DNA of 46,075 nt from IOR16 sp963521065 (GTDB taxonomy: Bacteria; Bacillota; Clostridia; Peptostreptococcales; Anaerovoracaceae), in contig CAUQTI010000022.1 of assembly GCA_963521065.1 (NCBI GenBank), positions 1 through 46,075 of the forward strand, written 5' to 3'. Shown here one piece after another: positions 16,885-26,226 of this stretch (position 1 is the stretch's first letter; each line of letters begins with the position of its first letter). Both the position numbers and the translations under genes were made by a program. Below the pieces are notes generated by a model, which worked only from the letters and a program-made list of their open reading frames with translations, did no database searches and was not told where the DNA came from.

Positions 16885-17640
16885 CTATTTAATCGCCTCT
16901 CTAAATTCATGTGTAAAGGCAGGGTCGTATAATTTTGAGCGTTCGTATTTATCACCCAAAAAATCACCTACCAAAATCAATGCTGTCTTTGTGATATTGT
17001 TCTCTTTTGCAGTCTGCGGCAAGGTATCTACTGTCGCATAAAACACTTTTTCTTCCGGCCAGGTCGCCTTGTATACGATGGCAGCCGGTGTTTCTTTCTT
17101 ATAGCCGCCTACAAGAAGACGCTCTCTTAGCGGCTCCAAAAGGCCCGTGCTCAAAAAAATCGCCATCGTTGCATTGTGAGATGCCAGCTTTGCAATCTCT
17201 TCTTTTTCCGGTACCGGTGTTCTTCCGGCCATGCGTGTGATAATTACAGTTTGTGAAACATCCGGTAAAGTATATTCTGCTTTTAATGCGGCTGCCGCAC
17301 CAAAGAAAGAGCTTACACCGGGTGTTACGTCATATTCAATCTTTTTCGGCTCCAACAAATCCATTTGCTCACGGATTGCTCCATAAATGCTTGGATCACC
17401 CGTATGAAGGCGGACGGTTGTCTTTCCTTGCGTTTCTGCTTCCTGCATTACGCTGATTACCTCTTCTAAGGTCATTGAGGCACTGTCATAAATTTGACAG
17501 CTCTCCTTCGCCAGCTTTAAATGCTCCGGATTTACCAGTGACCCTGCATAAATAATCACATCTGCTTCCTGTAAAAGACGCTGCCCTCTGACTGTAATCA
17601 AATCCGCGGCTCCCGGACCCGCCCCGACAAAATGTACCAT
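16885..17640 (-). CDS. cbiF: Cobalt-precorrin-4 C11-methyltransferase
   Basis: A SAM-dependent methylase acting at C11. The start VHFVGAGPGAADLITVRGQ, the ADVIIYAGSLVNPEHL segment and VRLHTGDPSIYGAIREQMD identify CbiF/CobM. 251 residues is normal. It lies 18 bases after cbiL and directly before hemA in the leftward operon. Confidence 0.97.
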   Translation of the reverse strand: MVHFVGAGPGAADLITVRGQRLLQEADVIIYAGSLVNPEHLKLAKESCQIYDSASMTLEEVISVMQEAETQGKTTVRLHTGDPSIYGAIREQMDLLEPKKIEYDVTPGVSSFFGAAAALKAEYTLPDVSQTVIITRMAGRTPVPEKEEIAKLASHNATMAIFLSTGLLEPLRERLLVGGYKKETPAAIVYKATWPEEKVFYATVDTLPQTAKENNITKTALILVGDFLGDKYERSKLYDPAFTHEFREAIK

Positions 17641-17658
17641 ATTGAAAACCTCTCTTCT

Positions 17659-18351
17659 TTATTTTTTCTCTTTCACTACTAATATAGAAAAATAGCTTGC
17701 ATTCTCATCAATTTCTTCGGCATTATAAAAAACGCGTTCTCCCTGCATTCCACAGCGCTCTACCATTTTTACAGTATACTCTTCTTCCATTTCAAGCAAT
17801 TGTTTCTTTATCTTTCCGATGGATTTCCCGCTTTTCATCAGTACCTTTGTTCCTCTTAAGCGCAGTGCTTCTTCAACGCCGTCATAGGATGCCGGTATCA
17901 CATGTAACGGCTGTGCCGCTTCCGTCAGACCTTCATTTAATCTTGCGGAAACTGCACAAAAGGAAGGAATTCCCGGTATAATCTCTGCTTCAAAACCTTT
18001 TTCCAGTACGCGTTCATGTACATAAATATAGGTGGAATAAATGGACGGATCCCCAAGGGTAAGAAAGGCAACATCTTTCCCTTCTTTTAGTTTTTCAATA
18101 ATCTGCTCTGCCGCTAAGTCATGACTCTCTTTCAATTTTTCCTTATCACGAATCATCGGCATTGACACTTCCATTACTTCTTTCTGTTCAATTTCGGGTA
18201 CACTCCCCTTTGCAATGGTATACGCCGCATTGATTTCCTGCCCGGATTTTGGAAGAACGATGATGTCGCTTTCACGAATCAAGCGAGCAGATTTTAAAGT
18301 CATGAGTTCCGGATTTCCCGGCCCTACTCCCAGACCATATAATTTTGCCAT
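17659..18351 (-). CDS. cbiL: Cobalt-precorrin-2 C20-methyltransferase
   Basis: Methylates cobalt-precorrin-2 at C20. It begins LYGLGVGPGNPELMTLKS and has ADIIVLPK-like SDIIVLPKSG, then FLTLGDPSIYSTYIY and IPGIPSFCAVSARL, all specific to CbiL/CobI. 230 residues is normal. It is placed between cbiD and cbiF; the latter acts two steps later on the ring. Confidence 0.96.
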   Translation of the reverse strand: MAKLYGLGVGPGNPELMTLKSARLIRESDIIVLPKSGQEINAAYTIAKGSVPEIEQKEVMEVSMPMIRDKEKLKESHDLAAEQIIEKLKEGKDVAFLTLGDPSIYSTYIYVHERVLEKGFEAEIIPGIPSFCAVSARLNEGLTEAAQPLHVIPASYDGVEEALRLRGTKVLMKSGKSIGKIKKQLLEMEEEYTVKMVERCGMQGERVFYNAEEIDENASYFSILVVKEKK

Positions 18352-18376
18352 ATTTTAAACCTCCATCTCTAAAGCT

Positions 18377-19528
18377 CTAAAGCTTTTCTATCAGCTTCGC
18401 TGCATCCTCTGTTTGTCCCAGGTATCCATATTGGTTTGAAAAAGTAACTGCACCAATTTGAAGGGACCTGTGCGTGCGTTCCTTGACATGATAATCGAGC
18501 TTTTCCAAAATGGACGTCATTGTTTTCTCTCTTAATTGAATCTCATCTAACACGGAAATCGCATCATCCGTGGTGAGACAGTGCATTAATCTTTCAATGG
18601 TTTTCTGCGGTGCCCCTTGCAGTGCCGCATGTGCTGATAAAATTTCTAAACGAGCATCCCCATATTTGGAATGCGTATTAAAAATGCCGCCGGCCACCTT
18701 TACAAATTTGCCGATATGCCCTACGAGCAAAATGCCTTGAAACCCACATTCTTCGGCATAATCCAGCGCTTCTCCTAAAAAATTACTGCATTTTACCGTA
18801 TAAATCTCACCCAGCTTCATAGTGTCTTTTAAAAACGTTTCTCCGTAATTGCCCGGTGTGATGACCAAATAAGCCGCTCCGGCTGCTTTACGCATGTTCA
18901 TTTCCACCTTAATCGTGTCAATGAGGGCCTGTTCACTCATAGGCTCTACGATACCGCTTGTGCCTAAAACAGAAATTCCTCCTACAATTCCTAGTCTGGG
19001 ATTATAGGTCCGCTTCGCAATCTCCACTCCCTCAGGAATTGAAATTTCCACAGAAATTCCTCCGTGGTAATCGAATTCCTGCGCGGCCTTCTCTACTTCA
19101 TAAAGAATCATTTTCCGAGGCGTTGGATTAATGGCTGGTTCTCCCACCGCGCAGGCAAGTCCGGGCTTTGTCACTGTCCCTACTCCCGTTCCCGCCAAAA
19201 GCAAGGTTCCTTTTCCCATTTCTTTTTTCAAAGTAACTTTCGCATAAACCATCACACCATTTGTTACATCTGGATCGTCTCCGCTGTCTTTTTTGATTGC
19301 ACAAACAGCGTAAATATCTCCATCCTCTGTATATCCCCGTCTACACTCCAATAGTGCAAGCTCTAGCTCCTTGCCCTTCGGAGTATGGATTTTGGCCACT
19401 TTCGGAACAGTTTCAGAAAAAGCAAAAATGACGGCACCCTGTGCCGCTGCTGCTGCACAGGTCCCCGTCGTATAGCCCTGTCTCAATCTTTTATTTTTTT
19501 CTCCAACGTACTTTCTTTGAATATCCAT
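18377..19528 (-). CDS. cbiD: Cobalt-precorrin-5B C1-methyltransferase
   Basis: Methylates C1 in the anaerobic pathway; CbiD is unrelated to the other corrin methylases and marks the oxygen-independent route. The start LRQGYTTGTCAAAAAQGA is the family hallmark, followed by GTVTKPGLACAVGEPAINP and the late HIGKFVKVAGGIFNTHS. With the ATG at 19528 the protein is 383 residues. An AGGAG site is rather far upstream (13 bases); a GTG four codons earlier is too close to it. The longer ORF reaching 19630 would run into cbiK and is unlikely. Confidence 0.95.
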   Translation of the reverse strand: MDIQRKYVGEKNKRLRQGYTTGTCAAAAAQGAVIFAFSETVPKVAKIHTPKGKELELALLECRRGYTEDGDIYAVCAIKKDSGDDPDVTNGVMVYAKVTLKKEMGKGTLLLAGTGVGTVTKPGLACAVGEPAINPTPRKMILYEVEKAAQEFDYHGGISVEISIPEGVEIAKRTYNPRLGIVGGISVLGTSGIVEPMSEQALIDTIKVEMNMRKAAGAAYLVITPGNYGETFLKDTMKLGEIYTVKCSNFLGEALDYAEECGFQGILLVGHIGKFVKVAGGIFNTHSKYGDARLEILSAHAALQGAPQKTIERLMHCLTTDDAISVLDEIQLREKTMTSILEKLDYHVKERTHRSLQIGAVTFSNQYGYLGQTEDAAKLIEKL

Positions 19529-19565
19529 TGACAGTCTCACTCTCCTGAAGATGGGTTTTTCCCTT

Positions 19566-20354
19566 TCATTCTTCTGTAAGCATATCTTCGACATGTTTGA
19601 GGTACTGTGCGCGAATTTCTCTAAATTCACCCAGCCCTTTCAAAATACATTCTACCTCATAACCACTTTGTTCGAAAAGGGTTTTCCACGAATCTTCTTC
19701 ATTTCCTGCCATATCATTTTGTGCATGGTCGCCCGCAACCACCATGAACGGCAGTAAAATCACTCTTTTGGGCTGGTAATCTTTTACCATACTGTGCAGC
19801 TGATTAAAATCAGGATATCCTTCTACCGTTCCCACAAAGACATTTTTATGGCCCATCGCTTTGAAACGATAGTTCAATGCTGCATAGACGGCATCGGCAT
19901 GATGTTCGGTTCCATGCCCCATCAGCACGAGTGCCTCATCTTCCTTAAGGTCAGGAAACTGTGCCATAACCCCTTCCACGACTGCACCGTAATCTTTCGA
20001 GGAAGTGAGAAGCGGTGCACCAATTTTTACGCTTTCAAACTTGTTCAAAAATGGATTGATTTCTCCCACCATCTTCTCATACTCTTCTCCGTTAATTACA
20101 TGCGTCGGCTGTATACAGACTTCTTCAAAGCCGTCTTCTGCTAATCGCTGCATCGCTTCGGCCACATTGTCAATATGAAGGCCGTCACGCTGCTTTAGTA
20201 CCCTTAAAATCATCCCGCTGGTAAACGCTCTTCGTAACTCCCAATCCGGATATGCCTCGGCGATTTCTTTTTCAATCGCACCGATTGTTTTATTTCTTGT
20301 CTCTTCATAGCTGGTGCCAAAACTGACGATAAGCATCGCTTTTTTCTGATTCAT
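19566..20354 (-). CDS. cbiK: Sirohydrochlorin cobaltochelatase
   Basis: Inserts Co2+ into sirohydrochlorin, committing it to corrinoids. The N-terminal LIVSFGTSYEETR and the metal/substrate motif LMGHGTEHHAD with its active-site His are typical of CbiK, as is the length of about 262 residues. The GGAGG at 20364-20360 fixes the start at 20354. Its position directly after the cobalt transporter genes couples uptake and insertion. Confidence 0.95.
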   Translation of the reverse strand: MNQKKAMLIVSFGTSYEETRNKTIGAIEKEIAEAYPDWELRRAFTSGMILRVLKQRDGLHIDNVAEAMQRLAEDGFEEVCIQPTHVINGEEYEKMVGEINPFLNKFESVKIGAPLLTSSKDYGAVVEGVMAQFPDLKEDEALVLMGHGTEHHADAVYAALNYRFKAMGHKNVFVGTVEGYPDFNQLHSMVKDYQPKRVILLPFMVVAGDHAQNDMAGNEEDSWKTLFEQSGYEVECILKGLGEFREIRAQYLKHVEDMLTEE

Positions 20355-20366
20355 GAAATCCTCCAA

Positions 20367-21206
20367 TTATCTGCTTTGTATAATATATTGCTCTAATTCT
20401 TCCGCTTTTCGCGGAACTTGTAGCTCTCTGTTTAAAATACCGGCTTCGCAAAGCTGTTCAAAAATACGAAGAACGGTAGGCTTTTCAAGGTTTGTTTTCA
20501 GTAAGAGCGCATCGTCTGCAAAGACTTCCTCCGGAACTCCTTGGCCAATGACTGCACCTTCATGAAATAAGACAACACGGTCTGCCCAAATCAAGGCACG
20601 CTCTACATCATGTGTCGACAGGATAACTGTAATCCCTTTCTCACTCAGCTGGTCTACAATACTGTCAATCAGGCGCGCATGCTTTGGATCAAGCGCAGAT
20701 GCCGGTTCATCCAAAATAATAATCTGTGGGTCCATCACCAAAATATCTGCAATCGCAACCCGTTTTTTTTGTCCACCGCTTAAAAAATGCGTCGGTTTCT
20801 CTTTAAATTCTGTAATGTTTAATTCTTTTATGACACGGTCGACTCTCGATCTCACTTCTTCCTCAGAAAGTCCTAAATTTAAAGCACCAAAGGAGATCTC
20901 CTGCACGACATTGGCGGAGAATAATTGGTTGTCTGGGTCCTGAAAGACAATCCCCACTTTTTTACGTACATTTAAAAGCCCTTTTCTGGAGTAATCGATT
21001 GGCTCCCCATCGATAAAAATAGTTCCTGATTTTGGCTTCATTACACCATTTAGGTGAAGAAAAAATGTAGATTTTCCTGAGCCGTTCGCTCCCATAATCG
21101 CAATCTTTTCACCTTGCGCGATTTCTAGGTCAATTCCTCTTAACGCCTGTGTTCCATCGTCATAGGTATAGCAGACCTTTTCCGCTTTTACAATTGTTCG
21201 TTTCAT
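20367..21206 (-). CDS. cbiO: Cobalt ECF transporter ATPase
   Basis: The energy-coupling ATPase of the CbiMNQO cobalt importer. The Walker A loop GANGSGKST, the signature LSGGQKKRVAIA, Walker B IIILDEPASALDP and the switch His in LSTHDVERA are all intact. About 279 residues fits. GGAGG precedes the ATG at 21206, which overlaps the cbiQ stop by one base (TAATG). The longer ORF to 21230 would include the ribosome site. Confidence 0.96.
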   Translation of the reverse strand: MKRTIVKAEKVCYTYDDGTQALRGIDLEIAQGEKIAIMGANGSGKSTFFLHLNGVMKPKSGTIFIDGEPIDYSRKGLLNVRKKVGIVFQDPDNQLFSANVVQEISFGALNLGLSEEEVRSRVDRVIKELNITEFKEKPTHFLSGGQKKRVAIADILVMDPQIIILDEPASALDPKHARLIDSIVDQLSEKGITVILSTHDVERALIWADRVVLFHEGAVIGQGVPEEVFADDALLLKTNLEKPTVLRIFEQLCEAGILNRELQVPRKAEELEQYIIQSR

Positions 21207-21988
21207 TAAATGCCTCCATTCCATTTGCAAAGCACAGAGACCGTCAGCAACACAAATAAGAATAACGCAACGCCTGCTTTTTCGTTTGTCTTCGAGGCGA
21301 CGCTTTGTGTCAGCACTCGTATCTCCCCATCATAGCAACGAGACTCCATTGCATCAAAAAGCAAAGAAGATTTATTCAATGCCCTGACTAAAAGTACTGA
21401 TAACATCAATCCCATCGCTTGAATCGCAGTTTTCGCATTACGGTTCCCAAGGCGACATTCCTGCGCAGTTGTGATTGCAAGCGCCATATCCAGAAGTACA
21501 AAAATATACCTGTAAATTAACATCATCAGCTCAATGATAATCCAAGGACAGTGCAGCCGCCGTAAGACAGCGAGCAAATCCAAAAGCGGAGTCGTAAGCG
21601 TAAGAAAGTACAGGCAGGATATGGATGCCAACGAAACAACAATCAAACGAATCGCATAAACCAGTGAAGAAACACTGACAGCCAAATAATGCGAACCAAC
21701 CGGAACTGAAAGTAAATCCATGGGGGCATCTGTAAAGTTTACGGCAATTGCAACGGTTCCCAATGCCAAAAAAGTAAATGGGGCTGTCATCAGACGTATA
21801 TAATGGGAAAGAGATGTCCGGCTGTAAAATACAGTCAGACATCCCATTACTATCAATACAATACCCGATACGACAAAAGAGCGGGCAGCTACGCAAATCA
21901 AGAGAGTTCCGACCGCAAATGCGGATTTTAAAAATGGACTTTTGTACCGCAGCTGGGACGAATACGCTAGTTTGTCAATCATCATCAT
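21206..21988 (-). CDS. cbiQ: Cobalt ECF transporter transmembrane component
   Basis: The T component that links CbiO to the CbiM/N substrate module. The protein of 260 residues has five to six hydrophobic segments and ends with the coupling-helix pattern VLLVRALNKSSLLFDAMESR typical of CbiQ/EcfT. GGGAG lies upstream of a run of three ATG codons, so the exact start may vary by two residues. Tail-to-head overlap with cbiO and 33 bases after cbiN confirm the operon. Confidence 0.93.
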   Translation of the reverse strand: MMMIDKLAYSSQLRYKSPFLKSAFAVGTLLICVAARSFVVSGIVLIVMGCLTVFYSRTSLSHYIRLMTAPFTFLALGTVAIAVNFTDAPMDLLSVPVGSHYLAVSVSSLVYAIRLIVVSLASISCLYFLTLTTPLLDLLAVLRRLHCPWIIIELMMLIYRYIFVLLDMALAITTAQECRLGNRNAKTAIQAMGLMLSVLLVRALNKSSLLFDAMESRCYDGEIRVLTQSVASKTNEKAGVALFLFVLLTVSVLCKWNGGI

Positions 21989-22021
21989 TGTTGTTGTCTC
22001 CCTAATTTACAATTCTTTGGT

Positions 22022-22324
22022 TTATTTTTCATTTTTCTTGCTGTATTTTTTTCTAGCGACCAAATAACCAAAGCCGTAGCCGAATACGCTTGCACCAAGG
22101 CCTGCCTGCAAACAGAAAAGGAGTGATTCTGTTTCACCGCCCGGCGGCTCTAAAAGAGGCTCTGCCCACGCAACATAATTCGGGTTAATTACTGTAATTG
22201 CATCCTCAGCAGCACCATCTGCACCACCGAATTCAGAATCACGAATCATCAGAAGCGGCGCTGCCGCGATTACCACTACAAGAAGCAGCAGCAAGATTAC
22301 TATTTTAGAATTCTTCGTCATCAT
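22022..22324 (-). CDS. cbiN: Cobalt transport protein CbiN
   Basis: A small auxiliary membrane subunit that works with CbiM. The 100-residue protein has an N-terminal hydrophobic helix, an extracytoplasmic acidic loop with SEFGGADGAAEDAI, the motif YVAWAEPLLEPPGGETESLLF, and a second helix (LGASVFGYGFGYLV). All of these are typical of CbiN. It starts at the end of cbiM with overlapping codons. Confidence 0.95.
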   Translation of the reverse strand: MMTKNSKIVILLLLLVVVIAAAPLLMIRDSEFGGADGAAEDAITVINPNYVAWAEPLLEPPGGETESLLFCLQAGLGASVFGYGFGYLVARKKYSKKNEK

Positions 22325-23079
22325 TACACCTCCATATATCCAAGCTCAGTCAGCTCTGGTTTTGCGTAGCTTTCCAGCCCCATCATAACCACAACCGCAA
22401 CTAAGCCTTCAATGATCGCAAGCGGCACCTGTGTTACCGCAAAAATCCCTAAAAATTCAGCTAAGGATGCACTGAAACCGCCGACCTCAGACGGGTGCGC
22501 CATTGCAAGCTGAACCGCGGTCACACAATAAGTAAACAGGTCTCCAAGGCAAGCCGCTAAAAATACACCGACTGACTTTGGAAGTTTCATTCCTTTGCAC
22601 AGCTTATAGATTGCATAGGATAAAAACGGCCCTGCAATTGCCATAGAGAAGGTGTTTGCACCTAACGTTGTCAAGCCGCCGTGCGCAAGTAAAATAGCCT
22701 GAAATAGTAAAACAATAATTCCTATAATTGCCATAGCAGACGGTCCGAATAAAATGGCTCCGAGCCCAGTTCCAGTCGGATGAGAGCTGCTTCCTGTAAC
22801 GGATGGAATCTTTAACGCGGATAGTACAAAAGCATATGCGCCTACCATCACCAAAATCAATAAGGTTTTTCTATGTCTTGCAAGTGTTTTTTTAATTGAA
22901 AAGAAACCTGCTATCAGGAAAGGTATGCAAACAGCACCCCATATAATGCAATAATTTAGCGGCAGATATCCTTCCATGATGTGCATTGCGTTTGAGATTG
23001 TTGCAGCCCCAAATACACAGGAAAGAACGACTCCAAATGAAAAAATGAGTCTTTCTGTTTTTGTTCTTGTTCTTGTCAT
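22324..23079 (-). CDS. cbiM: Cobalt ECF transporter substrate-binding component
   Basis: The S component that binds Co2+. An N-terminal signal peptide (about 31 residues, hydrophobic IFSFGVVLSCVFG) ends just before AMHIMEGYLP. In CbiM proteins cleavage exposes Met-His at the new N-terminus, and these residues bind the metal. Several membrane helices and the GSSSHPTGTGLGAILFGP motif follow. GGAGG lies before the ATG at 23079; the longer ORF to 23151 runs through the riboswitch terminator and is rejected. First gene behind the cobalamin riboswitch. Confidence 0.96.
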   Translation of the reverse strand: MTRTRTKTERLIFSFGVVLSCVFGAATISNAMHIMEGYLPLNYCIIWGAVCIPFLIAGFFSIKKTLARHRKTLLILVMVGAYAFVLSALKIPSVTGSSSHPTGTGLGAILFGPSAMAIIGIIVLLFQAILLAHGGLTTLGANTFSMAIAGPFLSYAIYKLCKGMKLPKSVGVFLAACLGDLFTYCVTAVQLAMAHPSEVGGFSASLAEFLGIFAVTQVPLAIIEGLVAVVVMMGLESYAKPELTELGYMEV

Positions 23080-23094
23080 AATTTTTTCCTCCAA

Positions 23095-23130
23095 TAAAAA
23101 ATCGCCACTCCGAAGCAAATCAGAATAGCG
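23095..23130 (-). terminator. Terminator of the riboswitch expression platform
   Basis: On the minus strand CGCTATTC and GAGTGGCG pair (three G-T wobbles) around a 12-base loop and are followed by six Ts, 16 bases before the cbiM start codon. Its place between the aptamer and cbiM indicates transcriptional termination when cobalamin is bound. A second inverted pair, GGAACAA/TTGTTCC at 23140-23178, lies between aptamer and terminator and may take part in the alternative fold. Confidence 0.75.
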
Positions 23131-23253
23131 TAATACTGAGGAACAATACACAGCTGATGGTACACAGCCCTTGTTCCCCTGAACTACACCCTCCTATCGT
23201 CCGTAAGAAAATGTAACTACCAATCCTCCAAATACATGGAAAATCAGAATCCT

Positions 23254-23420
23254 ATCATCAGGCAGGTCTTCTGGCTCCGGCATCAGCATTGTACACCATC
23301 TTCCCATTTCCACAGTGATGTTGTTTGTGTACAATTCAGCCATTACAGCGGCGTGACCGCGTGGGATTTTCACCCATCTTCCCTATTCTTTCGGCAGGAA
23401 AATACCGAACACCTAATAAT
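23254..23420 (-). promoter_or_regulatory. Cobalamin (adenosylcobalamin-type) riboswitch aptamer
   Basis: The minus strand shows the conserved core AATAGGGAAGATGGGTGAAA, then ATCCCACGCGGTCACGCCGC and TGTAA, and a B12-box-like ATCACTGTGGAAATGGGAAG segment, then GATGCCGGAGCCAGAAGACC. P1 is formed by ATTATTAGG (23420-23412) and CCTGATGAT (23262-23254). The order and spacing match the cobalamin riboswitch family. It should repress cbiMNQO and the genes behind it when cobalamin is plentiful. Confidence 0.93.
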
Positions 23421-23437
23421 ATCTCAATTGTCGCCTC

Positions 23438-23466
23438 ATTATATCATGGGACTTCCTCTTTTTCAA
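23438..23466 (-). promoter_or_regulatory. Promoter of the riboswitch-controlled operon
   Basis: TTGAAA (23466-23461) and TATAAT (23443-23438) are separated by exactly 17 bases on the minus strand. The predicted start, near 23431, lies about ten bases before P1 of the riboswitch, which fits well. Confidence 0.8.
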
Positions 23467-23540
23467 GGAATTGTCCGCTTTATTTTATATTATTTCAAAC
23501 TTGCAGCACATAGAAAGAACATTCTCCCTATGCGCGCCGT

Positions 23541-24965
23541 TCAGCCCCTTTTTAAAGTATCACTGCACCCCTGTTTATATTCAATACAGGCTTTTATGTA
23601 GTTGTACGCAAAATCGGGGTTTGAATAATAATGTAAATGTGGATAACCGGCAATGAGGTTCCCCTCTGCAATCATGCAGTCCCAGTTTCGTTTACGAAGT
23701 GGTTTTTGTGCGTGAAAGCAATCTCCTGTACTTGTACTGTCCCAATAGTGAAATTCGTGCCCTCGTATGGTTGTTCCCTCCTTACAGAAGAGATTATCAC
23801 GCTTGGCTGTCAGGGTGATGTATCCGAATCTTCCCAGCTTTTCCGTCGGATAGCTCCCTCCCTGAATCACACCCACCATTGCTGCCCTTTCTCCTTCTCG
23901 GTTTTGTATCCATTCCTGCAAGTACATAAATCCACCGCATTCTGCCACACAGGGGATGCCTTCCAAAACCGCCTCCCGAATCTCTCTCAGCAAATCAAAG
24001 TTCGCAGAAAGGGTATCTAAATGAAGCTCCGGGTAGCCGCCTCCAAAGAGAAGGCCTTGCAAATTGGGGGGTAGTTTTTTATCCCTTAAAGGGCTGAACA
24101 AAACAATTTCAGCACCGAGTTCGGAAAGCAAGTCCAGATTATCCTGATAATAAAAGCAAAAGGCCTCGTCCATCGCAACACCGATACGAACCGTATTTCC
24201 CGGCGCAAGGGAAAATGCCTCTCCGCTTTTACGTTCCATCACCTCTGTTTGTTCCTCACACAAAATCGGCTCCGCAGAATTGGCCAGTGATAGCAAGCCC
24301 TCCAAGTCAACCGTCTCCTCTAGCTGCGTAGAAAGGCGGTTTAAAATTTCTTTGAGATTCCCAACCTCTTTCGCCGTAACCAGCCCCAAATGGCGGCTCT
24401 CCAAGGAAATATCCTGGCGATATGGAATATAGCCGAAGACTTCAATGTTCAATTCTGCTTCAATCAGTTTCTTTAAATCCGGATAGAGCATTGCATTTAA
24501 ACGATTTAATAGCACACCTTTAATATTACTGTCTTTTTTCAGCTCTAAGAAACCTTTAATTTCAGCCAATATAGAAACCGACTTCCCTTTGCAGTCAATC
24601 AGAAGGACAACGGGCGTCTGCGTTTTCCGCGCCAAATCGTAGGAGCTTGCTTCGGTTGATATCCCCGCCAGTCCGTCATAATATCCCATAACGCCTTCCA
24701 TAACCGCCAAATCAAACCCTCTTGCATTTTTGCAAAGAAGATGACTCGTTGTTTTTGGGTCGGTAAAAAAAAGGTCCAAATTTCTGGATTTTAAGCCCAA
24801 TACTTCTGTGTGAAACATCGGATCAATATAATCAGGACCGCATTTAAAAGAAATCGTTTTAATTCCGCGATTTATAAACGCCTGTAAGATGCCGCAGGTC
24901 ACCGTCGTCTTTCCACCGCCACTCGCCGCTGCCGCAATCATCAGCCTTGGTATTCTACTGCTCAT
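23541..24965 (-). CDS. cbiA: Cobyrinate a,c-diamide synthase
   Basis: A glutamine-dependent amidotransferase that amidates the a and c carboxylates of cobyrinate. The N-terminal ATP domain has MIAAAASGGGKTTVT and KCGPDYIDPMFH; the C-terminal glutaminase has the nucleophile in VAECGGFMYL and GYGHVHYY-like GYPHLHYYSN near the end. 474 residues is normal. It overlaps cbiET by 11 bases and is the last gene before the riboswitch. Confidence 0.96.
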   Translation of the reverse strand: MSSRIPRLMIAAAASGGGKTTVTCGILQAFINRGIKTISFKCGPDYIDPMFHTEVLGLKSRNLDLFFTDPKTTSHLLCKNARGFDLAVMEGVMGYYDGLAGISTEASSYDLARKTQTPVVLLIDCKGKSVSILAEIKGFLELKKDSNIKGVLLNRLNAMLYPDLKKLIEAELNIEVFGYIPYRQDISLESRHLGLVTAKEVGNLKEILNRLSTQLEETVDLEGLLSLANSAEPILCEEQTEVMERKSGEAFSLAPGNTVRIGVAMDEAFCFYYQDNLDLLSELGAEIVLFSPLRDKKLPPNLQGLLFGGGYPELHLDTLSANFDLLREIREAVLEGIPCVAECGGFMYLQEWIQNREGERAAMVGVIQGGSYPTEKLGRFGYITLTAKRDNLFCKEGTTIRGHEFHYWDSTSTGDCFHAQKPLRKRNWDCMIAEGNLIAGYPHLHYYSNPDFAYNYIKACIEYKQGCSDTLKRG

Positions 24966-26214
24966 CCTGCTGTCCTTTCTGTGCGCTGATGATGAAAATA
25001 GGGTTTTGCCCTGTCATCATATGAAGGTTTGCGACTTCCTTAGCTCTCGCTAAGGATACCTGCACAATTTCCAAATGCTCAAATTCATGCTTTTTTAATA
25101 CCTGCAAGGCTTCCCACATCGATTCCAATGCAATTGCATTGATTACCAGACGTATCTTTGGGTTTTTCTGTACTAGTAAGCCGATGATCTCCTCCATGTT
25201 CCCCTTCGTTCCCCCAAGAAAAGCCTTGTCCGGTATCGGCAGGGTCTGTAGGGCCTCGGGTGCTTTTCCTTCACAAACATGCAGATTCCATGCACTGAAT
25301 TTTTCACGATTAGCATAAATTAATTCCACCGCTTCCGGATTTATTTCCACGGCATAGACTTGTCCTTCCTCTGCCGTCAATGCCATTTCAACCGAAACGG
25401 AACCGGTTCCGGCACCGACATCGTAAATGATATCACTTTTTTGAATCTGCAATTTAGATAAGCTAATGCTGCGTACCTCTTCCTTAGTCATCGGCACCTT
25501 GCCGCGCACAAAATCGTCATCAGAAAACCCGTAGGAGCGTCTTGCATTCTTTTGTATTGCTTGATTCTTTACTAAGACCACACTAAGAAAATCAAAGGAA
25601 CGCACGGCCAATTCTTTTGCACTCCCCGTCACGATTCGTTCATTTTCATAGGAAAGCCGTTCTCCCACCGCAACTTCCACGTCGCCCAAGCCAGCCTCTG
25701 TGAGACGTCTGCAAACCTCCTGTACAGGATGATCACTTCCGGTCAAAAAGAACGTTTTTTCACTTGTCTGTACTGCGCCGGCTACGTTCGCCTCTCTTCC
25801 ATGCAGGCTGACAATCCGCGCATCCTCCCATGAAGTCTTTAGCTTCGAACAAAAATATTGCAGTGAGCTAATACCGGCAATACACTCTACCTTACAAAAA
25901 GGCTCCCCTGCTTTCATACACATTTCTTTATTTTTCTCTTCTAAAAGCATGCATAATTTTTTCGCACCACTAAAAAACCCGGTATCGCCGGACATCAGAA
26001 CAGACAGATGCTCTACCTCTGTTTGTTCACAAACCCAGCGGACAATCTCCTCCGGAGCGATTGCATACTGTATCTTCTTATTGTCGTGAACGAAGCTGTC
26101 CACCATGCGCTTCGCGCCAATCAAAGCCTGACTCTTCTCAATGCACGCCTTTCCGCCAAGCGTCAAGGTTTCTGGGTTTCCCATGCCGATTCCAACAATA
26201 TATATTTGTTTCAT
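24955..26214 (-). CDS. cbiET: Fused cobalt-precorrin-7 C5-methyltransferase / C15-methyltransferase (decarboxylating)
   Basis: A two-domain enzyme of 419 residues. Residues about 1-210 are CbiE (IYIVGIGMGNPETLT, then LMSGDTGFFSGA and IAGISSLQYF). Residues about 230-410 are CbiT, an unrelated Rossmann methylase (DDDFVRGKVPMTKEEVRS, SAM loop YDVGAGTGSVSVEMA, then AFLGGTKGNMEEI). Together they methylate C5 and C15 and decarboxylate the acetate side chain. The fusion equals aerobic CobL and is common. Thirteen bases after hemL. Confidence 0.96.
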   Translation of the reverse strand: MKQIYIVGIGMGNPETLTLGGKACIEKSQALIGAKRMVDSFVHDNKKIQYAIAPEEIVRWVCEQTEVEHLSVLMSGDTGFFSGAKKLCMLLEEKNKEMCMKAGEPFCKVECIAGISSLQYFCSKLKTSWEDARIVSLHGREANVAGAVQTSEKTFFLTGSDHPVQEVCRRLTEAGLGDVEVAVGERLSYENERIVTGSAKELAVRSFDFLSVVLVKNQAIQKNARRSYGFSDDDFVRGKVPMTKEEVRSISLSKLQIQKSDIIYDVGAGTGSVSVEMALTAEEGQVYAVEINPEAVELIYANREKFSAWNLHVCEGKAPEALQTLPIPDKAFLGGTKGNMEEIIGLLVQKNPKIRLVINAIALESMWEALQVLKKHEFEHLEIVQVSLARAKEVANLHMMTGQNPIFIISAQKGQQDEQ

Positions 26215-26226
26215 AGCACCTCCGTT

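Noticed and set aside
20367..21988. CbiO and CbiQ as the energising module for the ECF S component at 30999
   Set aside because: They are fused by overlap to cbiM and cbiN and belong to the cobalt system; vitamin S components normally use a shared EcfAAT module.
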